A stretch of 40,572 nucleotides of DNA from Alphaproteobacteria bacterium (GCA_016870035.1 VGCJ01000010.1:1-40572); one strand, 5' to 3'; counted from the stretch's first letter, positions 1 through 9,039 are shown. Numbers and translations: made by a program. The notes: generated by a model from the sequence alone, not told the origin.

Positions 1-1
1 A

Positions 2-538
2 TTTCAGTTTGGCGCGCTGTTCACCGATTTGTCAATATTTGACAATGTCGCCTTTCCCTATCGCGAGCAAACAGATCTCTCTGAAGAGATGATCCGCGCA
101 CTTGTGCTGATGAAACTCGAAGCGGTGGGGTTGCGCGGTGCTGCGCATCTTATGCCATCAGAACTATCAGGCGGTATGGCGCGTCGCGTTGCGCTCGCCC
201 GCGCTATTACGCTCGATCCTTCGATCATGCTTTATGATGAACCTTTCACGGGACTCGATCCGATTTCTGTTGGAATCATTGGGCGTTTGATCAAGAGATT
301 GAATGCAGCCCTCGGCATGACATCTGTTATTGTTACACATGATTTGAATGAGACATTGCGTATCGCTGACCGTGTTGTTGTTTTGTCAGGTGGCAAAGTC
401 CATTGCGATCTCGCCCCCGATCAGATTCGTGCTTCGAGCGATCCGTTCATTCGTCAATTCGCCGATGGATTGCCAGATGGACCTGTGCCTTTCCATTATC
501 CCGCCCAAGATTATATCAAGGATTTGCTCACGCTATGA
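2..538 (+). CDS. mlaF: MlaF, ATPase of the Mla phospholipid transporter (5' end missing)
   Basis: This is the ATP-binding subunit of the MlaFEDB inner-membrane complex, which moves phospholipids between the inner membrane and periplasmic MlaC. The reading frame is open from base 2 and the gene begins outside the window, so Walker A is not seen. In the 178 visible residues there is a Q-loop (FQFGALF at the start), the ABC signature [15 protein letters not shown] (about residues 55-69), Walker B ending in LYDEP with the catalytic Glu near 80, and the H-loop VTHD near 113. The stop codon overlaps the mlaE start (ATGA), indicating translational coupling. Assignment to Mla rather than another ABC system rests mainly on the five following genes, which are all Mla components. 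Confidence 0.95.
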   Translation, partial: FQFGALFTDLSIFDNVAFPYREQTDLSEEMIRALVLMKLEAVGLRGAAHLMPSELSGGMARRVALARAITLDPSIMLYDEPFTGLDPISVGIIGRLIKRLNAALGMTSVIVTHDLNETLRIADRVVVLSGGKVHCDLAPDQIRASSDPFIRQFADGLPDGPVPFHYPAQDYIKDLLTL

Positions 539-1332
539 ATGTAAATCCTTTGTCACTTTTCACCGCTTTAGGTCACGCGCTTACCAGTCGACTTGAAAGA
601 CTTGGATTGGCAGCGCGCTTTGCGCTTTCGGTTCTCCGCGTTTTGGGCGTTGTATTTTTGCGCTTCGGCCTCATCATTCGCGAACTTTATTTTTCAGGTG
701 TTCGTTCGCTTTCGATTGTGATTGTCTCAGGTCTCTTTGTTGGCATGGTCTTGGCTGTCCAAGGTTATGAAGTGTTACAACGTTACGGTTCAACGGAAGC
801 GCTCGGTGTGATTGTTGCGCTTTCACTTGTGCGTGAGCTAGGACCCGTCGTGACAGCGCTTCTCTTCGCCGGTCGCGCGAGCTCTGCGGTAACTGCCGAA
901 ATCGGTTTGATGCGAGCGACTGATCAATTGGCAGCGATGGATATGATGGCTGTTGATCCATTAGCGCGTGTCATTGCACCACGCTTTATGGCGGCCGTTT
1001 TTTCAGTTCCTCTTTTAGCGGCATTGTTTTCGGCTGCCGGTGTTGGTGGCGCGTGGATCATCGGTGTCAAATTGATTGGCATTGACGATGGCGCGTTCTG
1101 GTCGCAAATGCAGGCCAGCGTCGATGTGCGCATCGACATTGTGAATGGCATTTTGAAGAGTGTGGTGTTCGGTATTGCCGTCGGGTTGATTTCTGTTTTC
1201 GAAGGCTATTTTGCGGCACCAACCGCGGAGGGCGTTTCAACTGCGACAACGCGTACCGTTGTCACATCGTCTTTGACCGTCTTGCTGTTGGATCTTGTTT
1301 TGACCGTTATGATGTTCCGGGGATTAAACTGA
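535..1332 (+). CDS. mlaE: MlaE, permease of the Mla transporter
   Basis: MlaE/YrbE-family integral membrane protein, 265 residues, the transmembrane core that pairs with MlaF. It contains the family's conserved stretch [16 protein letters not shown], followed by [15 protein letters not shown], which matches the MlaE consensus of Glu, Gly, Met and Thr residues next to the coupling helix. Several hydrophobic segments follow to the C-terminus. I chose the ATG at 535 because it overlaps the mlaF stop and gives the usual family length. The open frame extends further upstream (to about 403), but that extension lies inside mlaF and is not family-like. The stop overlaps the mlaD ATG (TGATG). Confidence 0.96.
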   Translation: MNVNPLSLFTALGHALTSRLERLGLAARFALSVLRVLGVVFLRFGLIIRELYFSGVRSLSIVIVSGLFVGMVLAVQGYEVLQRYGSTEALGVIVALSLVRELGPVVTALLFAGRASSAVTAEIGLMRATDQLAAMDMMAVDPLARVIAPRFMAAVFSVPLLAALFSAAGVGGAWIIGVKLIGIDDGAFWSQMQASVDVRIDIVNGILKSVVFGIAVGLISVFEGYFAAPTAEGVSTATTRTVVTSSLTVLLLDLVLTVMMFRGLN

Positions 1333-1805
1333 TGAATCGCTCTCAATTCGACCTTGCGGTTGGCGCTTTCGTAGCCCTCGGTATTCTGGCCCTGCTGTTT
1401 TTAGCAATGAAGGTCGGGAATCTGACTGGCTTCGACACGGGTACGGCCTATGTGATCGAAGCGCGTTTCGACAACATTGGTGGGATGAAAGTGCGTGCGC
1501 CGGTCAAGAGCGCCGGTGTGGTCGTCGGGCGGGTCGAATCCATCAGTCTCGATGGGGAAACCTATGAAGCCGTGGCGCGGCTTCGAATTTCTTCCGCTTT
1601 TCGTTTCTCGAAAGACACAATTGCCACAATTCTGACGTCAGGACTCCTTGGGGAGCAATATATTGGCTTGGAACCGGGAGGGGTTTCGGAGTATCTGGTT
1701 CAGGGTGATCGGGTGATGAAAACCCAGTCGGCGATGGTTTTGGAGAAACTGATCAGTCAGTTTTTATTCAACAAAGCGGCGGAGACGCCTGGGCAGACAA
1801 AGTGA
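1332..1805 (+). CDS. mlaD: MlaD, MCE-domain substrate-binding protein
   Basis: Inner-membrane-anchored MCE protein of 157 residues that forms the hexameric lipid channel on the periplasmic side of MlaFE. The N-terminus is one transmembrane anchor (about residues 8-26, AVGAFVALGILALLFLAM). It is followed by a single MCE domain with the typical VIEARFDNIGGMKVRAPVKSAG start and the GLLGEQYIGLEPGG end (about 40-120). The length fits single-MCE MlaD rather than the longer Mce or PqiB proteins. It overlaps mlaE upstream and mlaA downstream, so it sits in the middle of a tightly coupled operon. Confidence 0.96.
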   Translation: MNRSQFDLAVGAFVALGILALLFLAMKVGNLTGFDTGTAYVIEARFDNIGGMKVRAPVKSAGVVVGRVESISLDGETYEAVARLRISSAFRFSKDTIATILTSGLLGEQYIGLEPGGVSEYLVQGDRVMKTQSAMVLEKLISQFLFNKAAETPGQTK

Positions 1806-2518
1806 TGAAGCGCGTTCGGCAACTGGCTCTGGGATTTGCGTTTGGTCTTTCGCTCGGCACTTTTGCGCATGCCGATGAGACAGCGACCCAACCCTATGAT
1901 CCTCTCGAAAGAGTGAACCGCGTGACATTCGCATTGAATGATGTCGTCGATATGGTGATCGTGAGCCCGCTCGTCTCGATCTGGAACGCCGTTTTGCCGC
2001 AACCCGTGCGTCAAGGTGTCAGCAACGTTTTCGATAATCTTGACGATGTTTATGCATGTGTGAATCACGCGCTGCAAGGTCGCGGTACGCAAGCTGGCAC
2101 CGATTTATCTCGTGTGCTTGTCAATACGACTGTTGGCGTTGGTGGCCTCTTTGATGTGGGCACAAAAATTGGATTGAAAAAATCCTATGGTGATTTTGGC
2201 CAAACTTTAGGTGTGTGGGGATTTTCAACGGGCCCCTATGTCGTGTTGCCTTTGCTTGGTCCTTCGACGTTAAGAGAAACTGCCGGTCGCGCGGTGCGTG
2301 TGACGACCGATGCGCGTAATCTATTACCAACCAATACTTATTACGCTTTGACGGGAACAGAATATCTCGCCACACGAGCTGATGCGAAAGCCAATGAAGG
2401 GCTGATCGCTGCGTCAAGTCTTGATCGCTATGTGTTCGTGCGTAACCTTTATTGGCAGCGTCGATCTAATCTGGTGCAAGAAGGTCGCCAAACGACCAAT
2501 CCTTCATCACAACCCTAA
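1805..2518 (+). CDS. mlaA: MlaA (VacJ) family lipid asymmetry protein
   Basis: MlaA extracts mislocalised phospholipids from the outer leaflet of the outer membrane and hands them to MlaC. The mature region begins with the family hallmark YDPLERVNRVTFALND and continues through GVSNVFDNLDDVYACVNHALQG, KSYGDFGQTLGVWG and GPYVVLPLLGPSTLRE. An N-terminal signal peptide (about residues 1-22) ends in FAHADE. I see no lipobox cysteine, whereas E. coli MlaA is a lipoprotein, so this protein may be cleaved by signal peptidase I and held in the membrane by its own structure. The ATG at 1805 overlaps the mlaD stop; a GTG three bases upstream is an alternative. Its position between mlaD and mlaC differs from E. 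coli, where mlaA is encoded apart from the other mla genes. Confidence 0.94.
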   Translation: MKRVRQLALGFAFGLSLGTFAHADETATQPYDPLERVNRVTFALNDVVDMVIVSPLVSIWNAVLPQPVRQGVSNVFDNLDDVYACVNHALQGRGTQAGTDLSRVLVNTTVGVGGLFDVGTKIGLKKSYGDFGQTLGVWGFSTGPYVVLPLLGPSTLRETAGRAVRVTTDARNLLPTNTYYALTGTEYLATRADAKANEGLIAASSLDRYVFVRNLYWQRRSNLVQEGRQTTNPSSQP

Positions 2519-2530
2519 TTGGTTTTGTTT

Positions 2531-3142
2531 ATGTCGCAGCTTTTTCGCTCACTCCTTGTGATGATATTTGGTTTGGCCCTTGTTGTATTTGCGCCGTCAT
2601 CACGCGCAGAAACCATTGCGCCTGATGAGCTTGTGCGTCGTCTAGCAACTGAAGTTACAAATGCGGTGCGCAATGATCCGGAATTGCAAAATTCCCAATC
2701 ACCAAAGATTGCCGATATTGTGGGCCGGTTGATTGTGCCGCGTTTTGATTTTCAACGGATCACACAATTTGCAATGGGTCGCAATTGGGCCAAGGCCACA
2801 CCGCAAGAACAGAAAGATGTTGTCGAGCAATTCGGTCGTCTTTTGACGCGGACTTACTCAAACGCGATTGCATCGTTGAAAGAACTCGACATTGAAGTGA
2901 AAGGCACAAAGACTAATTCCGCGGCAAATGATGTCACCGTGAAAACGCAGATGATCGGACGCGCACAGCCTGTCGCCATCGATTATAGTTTGATCAATAG
3001 TGCAGCGGGTTGGAAAGTCTATGATGTGACGGTTGAGGGCATCAGCCTCATCACGGCCTATCGCGATGAGTTTAATACTCTCGTGTCATCATCAGGCGTT
3101 TCAGGCCTGATTAAAGTCCTTAAAAAGAAGAATGGTGAATGA
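2531..3142 (+). CDS. mlaC: MlaC, periplasmic phospholipid shuttle
   Basis: MlaC/Ttg2D-family soluble carrier of 203 residues that ferries phospholipid between MlaA and MlaD. A clear signal peptide (SLLVMIFGLALVVFAPSSRA, cleavage before ETIAPDE) precedes the family domain. Typical landmarks are IVPRFDFQRITQFAMGRNW, the FGRLLTRTYSNAIASL helix and the C-terminal GWKVYDVTVEGISLITAYRDEF. The ATG at 2531 gives a clean signal peptide; a TTG at 2519 in the same frame would add four residues. The gene overlaps mlaB by 4 bases. Confidence 0.95.
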   Translation: MSQLFRSLLVMIFGLALVVFAPSSRAETIAPDELVRRLATEVTNAVRNDPELQNSQSPKIADIVGRLIVPRFDFQRITQFAMGRNWAKATPQEQKDVVEQFGRLLTRTYSNAIASLKELDIEVKGTKTNSAANDVTVKTQMIGRAQPVAIDYSLINSAAGWKVYDVTVEGISLITAYRDEFNTLVSSSGVSGLIKVLKKKNGE

Positions 3143-3414
3143 GCGGTTCCGCTATTACATGGATGCCTGAAGGTCCGCTTACTTTGGCGACCGTTAAACG
3201 CAGTCTTGACTCTTTTTCAACACCATCACGCAAGCAATCTGTCATTCTAGATCTTTCGAGAGCAGGACCGTTTGACTCAAGTGCGTTGGCTTTTATTGCG
3301 ATAATGAAGCGTCGTGCTGTTAAGCAGGGTGTATCATTCACACTTAGGAATGTACCGGACGCAATTCGCTCTCTTGCTGAGATTTATGATCTGCAAGAGT
3401 TCATCGCGTCTTGA
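3139..3414 (+). CDS. mlaB: MlaB, STAS-domain subunit of the Mla complex
   Basis: A 91-residue single STAS-domain protein. MlaB binds MlaF and is needed for assembly and activity of the MlaFEDB transporter. The strand-helix pattern SVILDLSRAGPFDSSALAFI matches STAS proteins, with the Asp-Ser-Ser-Ala loop at the position of the anti-sigma-antagonist phosphorylation loop. STAS proteins vary a lot in sequence, so the identification relies partly on context: it starts inside the end of mlaC and is the last gene of the mla operon. Confidence 0.87.
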   Translation: MSGSAITWMPEGPLTLATVKRSLDSFSTPSRKQSVILDLSRAGPFDSSALAFIAIMKRRAVKQGVSFTLRNVPDAIRSLAEIYDLQEFIAS

Positions 3415-3418
3415 GCGC

Positions 3419-3460
3419 GATAAAGGTTGCCCATATCACTCGATTTGAATGGGCCTTATC
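3419..3460. terminator. Candidate bidirectional terminator between convergent genes
   Basis: An imperfect inverted repeat: GATAAAGG and GCCCAT (3429-3434) pair with ATGGGC (3449-3454) and CTTATC (3455-3460) around a 14-base loop. It lies exactly between the ends of mlaB (+) and the oxidoreductase (-) and overlaps the last codon and stop of the latter. There is no run of T on either side, so termination is inferred from the hairpin and its position only. Confidence 0.4.
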
Positions 3461-5054
3461 CGATATCTTTTAAGATTTCATGCGCAGCATTACAGCCCGG
3501 CGCGCCCGTAACGCCACCGCCCGGATGCGTTCCCGATCCACATTGATAAAGACCTGTGATCGGCGTGCGGTAATCAGCGAAGCCTAACATCGGCCTTAGC
3601 GAATAAAGTTGATCAAGGCTCAGCGCGCCGTGAAAAATATCTCCACCGACAAGTCCAAAAGTTCTTTCAAGATCCAAGGGTGTTAAGGCTTGGCGCGCAA
3701 TTACGCTTGAGCGGAAACCCGGCGCATAGGCATCAACCGTATCAATCATCAGATCGGCAACGAGATCGCGATGCGCGTCCCATGAGGATCCATCAGGCAA
3801 TTCCGGCGCAACATGCTGACAGAAAAGACTCGCTACATGTGAACCGCGCGGTGCAAGCGAGTCATCAAGCGTCGAGGGGATTAACATCTCGACAATGGGC
3901 TTACGACTCCAGCCTTGTTGTTTCGCATCGATGAACGCGCGATCCATATAGGTAAGCGTCGGTGCGATCACAATTCCCGCCGTATGATGATCAGCGATTG
4001 CACGACCCGGTAAAGTCAAAAAGCTTGGCAGGCGCGAGAGCGCAACATTCATCCGGAATGTTCCAGAGCCGCATGACCAATGAGCCATATGATTTCTGAA
4101 GGCTTCAGGTTGCGTTTCTTTCGGAACGAATTTGCCGAATAAAAGCTTCGGATTGAGGTTGGAAATTATTTTTGATGCAAATACTTCACGCCCATCTTCA
4201 AGCTCGACACCAACAGCATTTGTGCCATCGACCAAAAGCTTTTTGACAGGCGCTTGTGTCTCAATTGTAACACCGGCTTTCACACATGCTTTATGCATCG
4301 CCTCTGTGATCGCGCCCATGCCACCAATGGCATGGCCCCACGCACCTTTCTTTCCATTCACCTCACCAAAACAATGATGAAGCAACACATAGGCTGTGCC
4401 AGGAGTCATGGGGGAGGCGAATGTACCCACCACTGCATCAAAACCAAAAAGCGCACGGACAGCGTCGGACTCAAACCATTGTTCGAGATAATGCGCGGCA
4501 GATTGTGTGAAGAGTTTTATAAAAGCCAGTTCACCATCACGGCCCAATTTGCGGATCCGGTTTGAAATATTCCCAAGCTTCAAAAGTTTGGGAATGCCAC
4601 CGATGAGTGAGTCCACCCGATTTGGTGGTGTCTCCAACACGAGACCGCGCAATATGTTTGCAATCATCTCGATTTCATTGGAATACGCATCATAGCGTTG
4701 CGCATCATGCGTGCTGAATTTTGCAATCTCTCCTTTCGTGCGGCCTTCTCCCGTTAAAAGATAGCGACCATCTGGATGGGGGAAGAAATTCGAAGCGCGA
4801 CGTTCAACAACACGCAACCCATGATCTTTAAGCGCCATATCCGCAATGACGCGCGGGTTCAAAAGACTGACGGTGTAAGAGGCAACCGAATTACGAAATC
4901 CCGGATGGAACTCTTCTGTTACGGCCGCACCGCCGACAAGCGCGCGGCGCTCGAAAATTCGAACCTTGTGTCCGGCGCGCGCCAGATAAAAAGCGCAGAC
5001 AAGGCCATTATGCCCACCGCCGATGATGATAATTTCTGTGCTGTCGTTACTCAT
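3456..5054 (-). CDS. FAD-dependent oxidoreductase, PYROXD2/phytoene-desaturase-like
   Basis: A 532-residue flavoprotein of the NAD(P)/FAD-dependent amine-oxidase/phytoene-desaturase superfamily. The N-terminal Rossmann dinucleotide-binding motif is complete (IIGGGHNGLVCAFYLARAG, residues 11-29, followed by IFERR). The C-terminus carries the FAD-binding signature LYQCGSGTHPGGGVTGAPG, typical of the PYROXD2-like group found widely in bacteria. The substrate cannot be read from sequence: there is no carotenoid gene nearby, so phytoene desaturation is unlikely. It stands alone on the - strand, convergent with the mla operon. Confidence 0.9.
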   Translation of the reverse strand: MSNDSTEIIIIGGGHNGLVCAFYLARAGHKVRIFERRALVGGAAVTEEFHPGFRNSVASYTVSLLNPRVIADMALKDHGLRVVERRASNFFPHPDGRYLLTGEGRTKGEIAKFSTHDAQRYDAYSNEIEMIANILRGLVLETPPNRVDSLIGGIPKLLKLGNISNRIRKLGRDGELAFIKLFTQSAAHYLEQWFESDAVRALFGFDAVVGTFASPMTPGTAYVLLHHCFGEVNGKKGAWGHAIGGMGAITEAMHKACVKAGVTIETQAPVKKLLVDGTNAVGVELEDGREVFASKIISNLNPKLLFGKFVPKETQPEAFRNHMAHWSCGSGTFRMNVALSRLPSFLTLPGRAIADHHTAGIVIAPTLTYMDRAFIDAKQQGWSRKPIVEMLIPSTLDDSLAPRGSHVASLFCQHVAPELPDGSSWDAHRDLVADLMIDTVDAYAPGFRSSVIARQALTPLDLERTFGLVGGDIFHGALSLDQLYSLRPMLGFADYRTPITGLYQCGSGTHPGGGVTGAPGCNAAHEILKDIG

Positions 5055-5425
5055 GAACCCAAACCCGCGTGCCGATATTGCTCTCTTATGAACCTGAATT
5101 TAACAAGGTTGGGAAGGGGAAACCTTGATCTTTCAGAGCCGACATAACGCATAAATCACCCTTTGGTCGTCTAATTATTCAGAAAGGTCAGAGAGCGGGA
5201 AGCTTGCTTCGAAACACCAAGCCGGTTCAAGGCCAGTAACCCCATCACCTAGACCTCAATTTGCCTGAGGATATAAAAGGGTACATAATTATCTTGTTTG
5301 TAGCATCCACTCCGATTTATTGTTGCCATCTTGAAATCAGCTAGAACTTTTTGAATGTTTTTGCATCAACCATCATGATTGAACAAAAAAATCAGAAACT
5401 AAACAGATTCTCTGTCTGATCTTAC
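5055..5425. other. Gene-free region of about 370 bases with hairpins
   Basis: This stretch between the divergent oxidoreductase and kinase genes has no credible coding frame and is A+T-richer than its surroundings. It contains a hairpin with arms CAAGGTT (5104-5110) and AACCTTG (5121-5127), a CCTCA/TGAGG hairpin near 5252-5270, and a short GAAGCTTGCTTC palindrome near 5201. It must hold promoters for both flanking genes, but I cannot place them with confidence. No tRNA or known structured RNA was recognised. Confidence 0.5.
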
Positions 5426-6061
5426 ATGTCTTCACCCAGTGAACTTGCCTTATCAGTTTTTCAAAAAATCAATTCATTTGATGCGTCAAAACGCGTTCTG
5501 ATTGCGATTGCTGGACCTCCGGGCGCAGGGAAATCAACGCTTGCTGAGGCTTTGGTTGATTTAGTGAACAGTCGTTTGGACAGTGCACTTGCGGCAGCTG
5601 CGCCCATGGACGGGTTTCATTATGATAATCTCATTCTCGACGCGGAGGGACTGCGCGCGCAAAAAGGTTCACCTGAAACATTTGACGCGTCAGGCTTTCT
5701 CGCGATGGTACAGCGATTGAAAAGCTTTGACACGCCTGTCGCCATCCCTGTCTTTGATCGATCAATGGATTTGTCGCGCGCGTCCGCACGACTGATTGAA
5801 CCGCGTCATCGCCTTTTGATCATTGAAGGTAACTATTTGTTGCTTGATCGCCCGATTTGGCGCGATCTACGCGCATTCTTTGATTTTAAAGTGATGCTTC
5901 GCCCTTCGCTTCAAGTGATAGAAACGCGGTTGATCCAACGTTGGCTTGATCATGGTTATAAGCCTGACGAAGCGCATACTAAAGCACGCGGTAATGATCT
6001 TGCAAATGCCCGTATAATCTTGGCGGAAAGTGTGGCTGCAGATCTCACAATTTCCGAATGA
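5426..6061 (+). CDS. P-loop nucleoside/sugar kinase family protein
   Basis: A 211-residue kinase of the phosphoribulokinase/uridine kinase/pantothenate kinase superfamily. It has a perfect Walker A, GPPGAGKST (residues 30-38), the PMDGFHYDN segment that in this family contains the substrate-binding Asp and His, and LLIIEGNYLLL, the conserved strand resembling a Walker B with Glu. A proposed relative is the FrcK-type fructose kinase of rhizobia, but the substrate cannot be assigned from sequence and no sugar transporter lies next to it. The ATG at 5426 is the first in frame, with no strong Shine-Dalgarno sequence visible. An esterase and an efflux pump follow on the same strand. Confidence 0.8.
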   Translation: MSSPSELALSVFQKINSFDASKRVLIAIAGPPGAGKSTLAEALVDLVNSRLDSALAAAAPMDGFHYDNLILDAEGLRAQKGSPETFDASGFLAMVQRLKSFDTPVAIPVFDRSMDLSRASARLIEPRHRLLIIEGNYLLLDRPIWRDLRAFFDFKVMLRPSLQVIETRLIQRWLDHGYKPDEAHTKARGNDLANARIILAESVAADLTISE

Positions 6062-6158
6062 TGCAATGACGGGACTTTGGTAAAATAGTAGTCAGGATCG
6101 CAATCCTGTCGTATCATTGATCTTGAGATCAAAATTAAACGCAGAGAGGATCCCAAGA

Positions 6159-6797
6159 ATGAAACGGATACTTTGTTTTGGCGATTCGAACACCCATGGC
6201 ACGGCACCGATGCGCGATGATAATGATGTTGTTCGTTTCGATGCGGATACGAGATGGTCGAGCGTGCTGCAGGCTGCGCTTGGTTTTGGCTTTGACATTG
6301 TCGAAGAAGGTCATCCAGGTCGTACGACGGTTCATGATGATCCGATCGAAGGGGCGCATAAAAATGGACGCTCGCATTTAAGAGCCATACTCGAGAGTCA
6401 TTGGCCGCTTGATCTCGTGATCATTTTACTTGGTACCAATGATTTGAAATTTCGGCATGGCGTGAGCGCCTTTGATATCGCTTCGAGCATCGGGACTCTG
6501 GTTGATCTTGTTCGTGCGACACCGATGCGTGGACGGCCTATTCCCAAAATTCTTGTCATCGCACCGCCGCCGATTCTCGAAGTCGGATGGCTTGCTGAAA
6601 TGTTTGCGGGCGGACAAGTGAAATCAGAAGCTCTTGGCGCATCCATCGCGCGCATGGCAGCTCAGCGACAAGTTGCATTTCTTGATCTCGCGCCCATCGC
6701 TAAAGTGTCACAGATCGATGGCATTCATTTCGATGAGGTTACTCATCGCGCCATTGGTGCAGCGGTTCATAAAGCCGTTATACCGCTCCTCACCTAA
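6159..6797 (+). CDS. SGNH/GDSL-family hydrolase (arylesterase-like)
   Basis: A 212-residue serine esterase of the SGNH fold. Block I is ILCFGDSNTHG with the nucleophile Ser10, block III is LLGTNDLK with the oxyanion-hole Asn, and block V is DGIHF with catalytic Asp187 and His190. The Gly-Asp-Ser-Asn form of block I and the overall length fit the arylesterase/acetylxylan-esterase-like group rather than TesA, and no signal peptide is present, so it should be cytoplasmic. I chose the ATG at 6159 because AGAGAGGA lies just upstream (6143-6150); an in-frame start at 6117 would add 14 residues that are not family-like. The natural substrate is unknown. Confidence 0.88.
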   Translation: MKRILCFGDSNTHGTAPMRDDNDVVRFDADTRWSSVLQAALGFGFDIVEEGHPGRTTVHDDPIEGAHKNGRSHLRAILESHWPLDLVIILLGTNDLKFRHGVSAFDIASSIGTLVDLVRATPMRGRPIPKILVIAPPPILEVGWLAEMFAGGQVKSEALGASIARMAAQRQVAFLDLAPIAKVSQIDGIHFDEVTHRAIGAAVHKAVIPLLT

Positions 6798-6818
6798 AAA
6801 TATCGGATAAATTCCCCC

Positions 6819-8018
6819 ATGACATCGTCACGTTACGTTGAATTCATCATTCTTGTTGCTTTGCTCAACGCTATCACAGCGATGTCGATCGATACGATGT
6901 TGCCGGCCGTTGGCGTGATAGCCAATGATCTTGGTGTTGCCGATCCTAATCATCGTCAATTCATCATCACCGCTTTTTTTGGCGGGATGACTTTCGGCAC
7001 TTTGATTTTTGGCCCCCTGTCTGATTCGATCGGACGTAAGCCCGCCATCTATGCCGGTATTCTGATTTACATTGTCGGTTCTTTTCTTTGTTTTGGCGCA
7101 ACAGGATTTTCGGCGATGTTGATCGGGCGCTTCATCGCAGGCTTTGGCGCCGCGTCACCGCGCATTGTTTCCATGGCGCTTGTTCGCGACGGGTTAGCGG
7201 GTTCGTCCATGGCGCGTGTCATGAGTTTTGTCATGACTGTTTTCATGATCGTACCGATCATCGCCCCCTCAATTGGGCAGCTCGTGTTACTTGCCTCCAC
7301 TTGGCGCGTTATTTTTGCAGGACTTCTGGTTATGACCTTGATCGCAGGCATTTGGGTTGCTTGGCGACAGGAAGAAACTTTGCCCCAAGAAAAGCGCAGA
7401 CCTTTTTCGGTTCGTGCACTTTATCAAGCCGGTATTGAATCCTGCCGTCATCCTGTCACGATGGGCTATACGCTTGCGAGCGGTTTTATCTTTGCAGCGT
7501 TGATCGGTTATCTCGGTACGTCACAACAAATTTTTGTCGAGCTTTATCAGCAAGGCCCGCTCTTTGCTTTCTGGTTTGCGTTGTTTGCGTCAGCGATTGC
7601 GATTGCGATGATTTTGAATGGCCGTTTTGTGATGAAAATCGGTATGCGTCGCATCACTAAATTTGCAATTCGGCTTTCTCTTGTTGCGTCGCTTTTGATG
7701 CTTGTGGCGGTTTATTTCACAAAGGGTTTGCCGCCGCTTCCTTTGTTGGGTCTCTATTGTTTTGTGATTTTCTTTTGCAACGGTTTAATGTTCGGCAATT
7801 ATAACGCTTTGGCGCTTGAACCCATGGGCCATATTGCCGGAATGGCGTCTTCCGTATCGGGTTTTCTTTATTCGCTCATGTCTTTTGCTGGCGGTAGCCT
7901 GATTGGTCAGGCATTCAACGGAACCGTAACGCCACTTGTCATCGGCTTTGCCGGTTTCGGATTTCTCGCAATGCTCTCAACCGAATGGGCAGAAGCGCGG
8001 CGGGCCAAGACACCATAA
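6819..8018 (+). CDS. Bcr/CflA-type MFS multidrug efflux transporter
   Basis: A 399-residue major facilitator of the DHA1 (12 transmembrane helix) drug:proton antiporter group. The N-terminus (LLNAITAMSIDTMLPAVGVIANDL) and the motif A loop GPLSDSIGRKPAIYAG between helices 2 and 3 are characteristic of Bcr/CflA proteins. A second such loop follows helix 8 in weaker form. It starts 21 bases after the esterase stop and is probably co-transcribed with it. The substrate is unknown. The gene is intact and ends about 120 bases before the insertion sequence. Confidence 0.9.
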   Translation: MTSSRYVEFIILVALLNAITAMSIDTMLPAVGVIANDLGVADPNHRQFIITAFFGGMTFGTLIFGPLSDSIGRKPAIYAGILIYIVGSFLCFGATGFSAMLIGRFIAGFGAASPRIVSMALVRDGLAGSSMARVMSFVMTVFMIVPIIAPSIGQLVLLASTWRVIFAGLLVMTLIAGIWVAWRQEETLPQEKRRPFSVRALYQAGIESCRHPVTMGYTLASGFIFAALIGYLGTSQQIFVELYQQGPLFAFWFALFASAIAIAMILNGRFVMKIGMRRITKFAIRLSLVASLLMLVAVYFTKGLPPLPLLGLYCFVIFFCNGLMFGNYNALALEPMGHIAGMASSVSGFLYSLMSFAGGSLIGQAFNGTVTPLVIGFAGFGFLAMLSTEWAEARRAKTP

Positions 8019-8172
8019 TTTTATTGCATGCATTGCAAGCTTTAATTCATAGTATTAAAAGCAATTCAACGTTTCAAAAATTTCATTTGCTAAATTGTTT
8101 TTTGTTAACGCGGTTGATTGCCATGTGATCTAGTGAGTTGGCCAGACCCCGTGCAGTGATCCGGCTATTATG

Positions 8173-9039
8173 TTAGTTGATGATTGGGTTTGAAGCTAGC
8201 GCTGGGGTGGCCGGCGAAGCTGGTTGGAGTTGCCCAGCCGGCCACTGTAGAACCTCTGGTGCAGGTGGTTGATATCGCAGTGATGAGTGCGGCCTGATTG
8301 TTTTGTAGTGCCGCCGCCAATCCTCAATGACGATCTTTGCTTCCTTCAGCGTGTAGAAGATCTCGCCATTCAGAAGTTCATCTCGCAGCTTCGAGTTGAA
8401 GCTCTCACAATAGCCATTCTCCCAAGGGCTGCCGGGCATGATGTAGTCGGTCTTGGCCCCCATGGCCGAGAGCCAGTTACGCAAGTTGTGTGCAATAAAC
8501 TCTGGGCCGTTATCCGAGCGGATATACGTTGGGATGCCCCTCAGGATGAAGAGATCCGACAAGGCATCGATCACATCCGTTGGCTTGAGCTTCCGACTGA
8601 TCCTGATCGCAAGACATTCTCGCGAGAACTCGTCAATAATGTTCAGCATTCGATACTTCCTCCCATCATGCGTACGGTCTTCAACAAAGTCATGAGACCA
8701 GATGTGGTTGGGATATTCGGGACGAAGACGAACGCAGGATCCGTCGTTGAGCCAAAGACATCCGCGTTTGGCTTGTTTGGAAAGTACTTTCAGCCCCTCA
8801 CGTCGCCAGATCGGAGCTACCCGCTTAGCATTCACCCTCCAGCCCTTGTGTTGCAGCATCGCCGTGATCCGGCGATAGCCATAGCGACCGTACTGGATAG
8901 CAAGTGCTGTGATATCCGCGGTCAGTGCCGCCTCATCATCAGGTCTGGTTGGCTTCTTGCGCTGCGTGGAGCGGTGCTGGCCGAGAACTCGGCAAGCAAG
9001 CCGCTCTGAGATGCCATGTTTGGCAACAACATACTCCAC
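8173..9039 (-). CDS. IS3-family transposase OrfB (DDE integrase)
   Basis: The catalytic half of the transposase, 288 residues as an independent frame. It has an HTH_21-type segment (YGRYGYRRITAML) and then an rve integrase core. The DDE triad is complete and correctly spaced: Asp117 (WSHDFVED), Asp176 (IRSDNGPEF) and Glu212 (GYCESFNSKLRDE), giving the DD(35)E spacing of IS3. The real product is expected to be an OrfAB fusion, because the open frame continues upstream into the end of orfA (GKLLSPARRRACVEYVVAKHG). The C-terminus after RPHSSLRYQPPAPE is low-complexity, as is common in this group. Confidence 0.94.
   Translation of the reverse strand: MEYVVAKHGISERLACRVLGQHRSTQRKKPTRPDDEAALTADITALAIQYGRYGYRRITAMLQHKGWRVNAKRVAPIWRREGLKVLSKQAKRGCLWLNDGSCVRLRPEYPNHIWSHDFVEDRTHDGRKYRMLNIIDEFSRECLAIRISRKLKPTDVIDALSDLFILRGIPTYIRSDNGPEFIAHNLRNWLSAMGAKTDYIMPGSPWENGYCESFNSKLRDELLNGEIFYTLKEAKIVIEDWRRHYKTIRPHSSLRYQPPAPEVLQWPAGQLQPASPATPALASNPIIN

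Noticed and set aside
5055-5425. A tRNA, 4.5S or 6S RNA gene
   Set aside because: No cloverleaf or recognisable conserved core could be folded; only isolated short hairpins are present.
8019-8138. The missing 3' part of the IS-truncated gene on the left side of the element
   Set aside because: The reverse-strand frame meets a stop within three codons of the junction and no duplicated target supports continuity.
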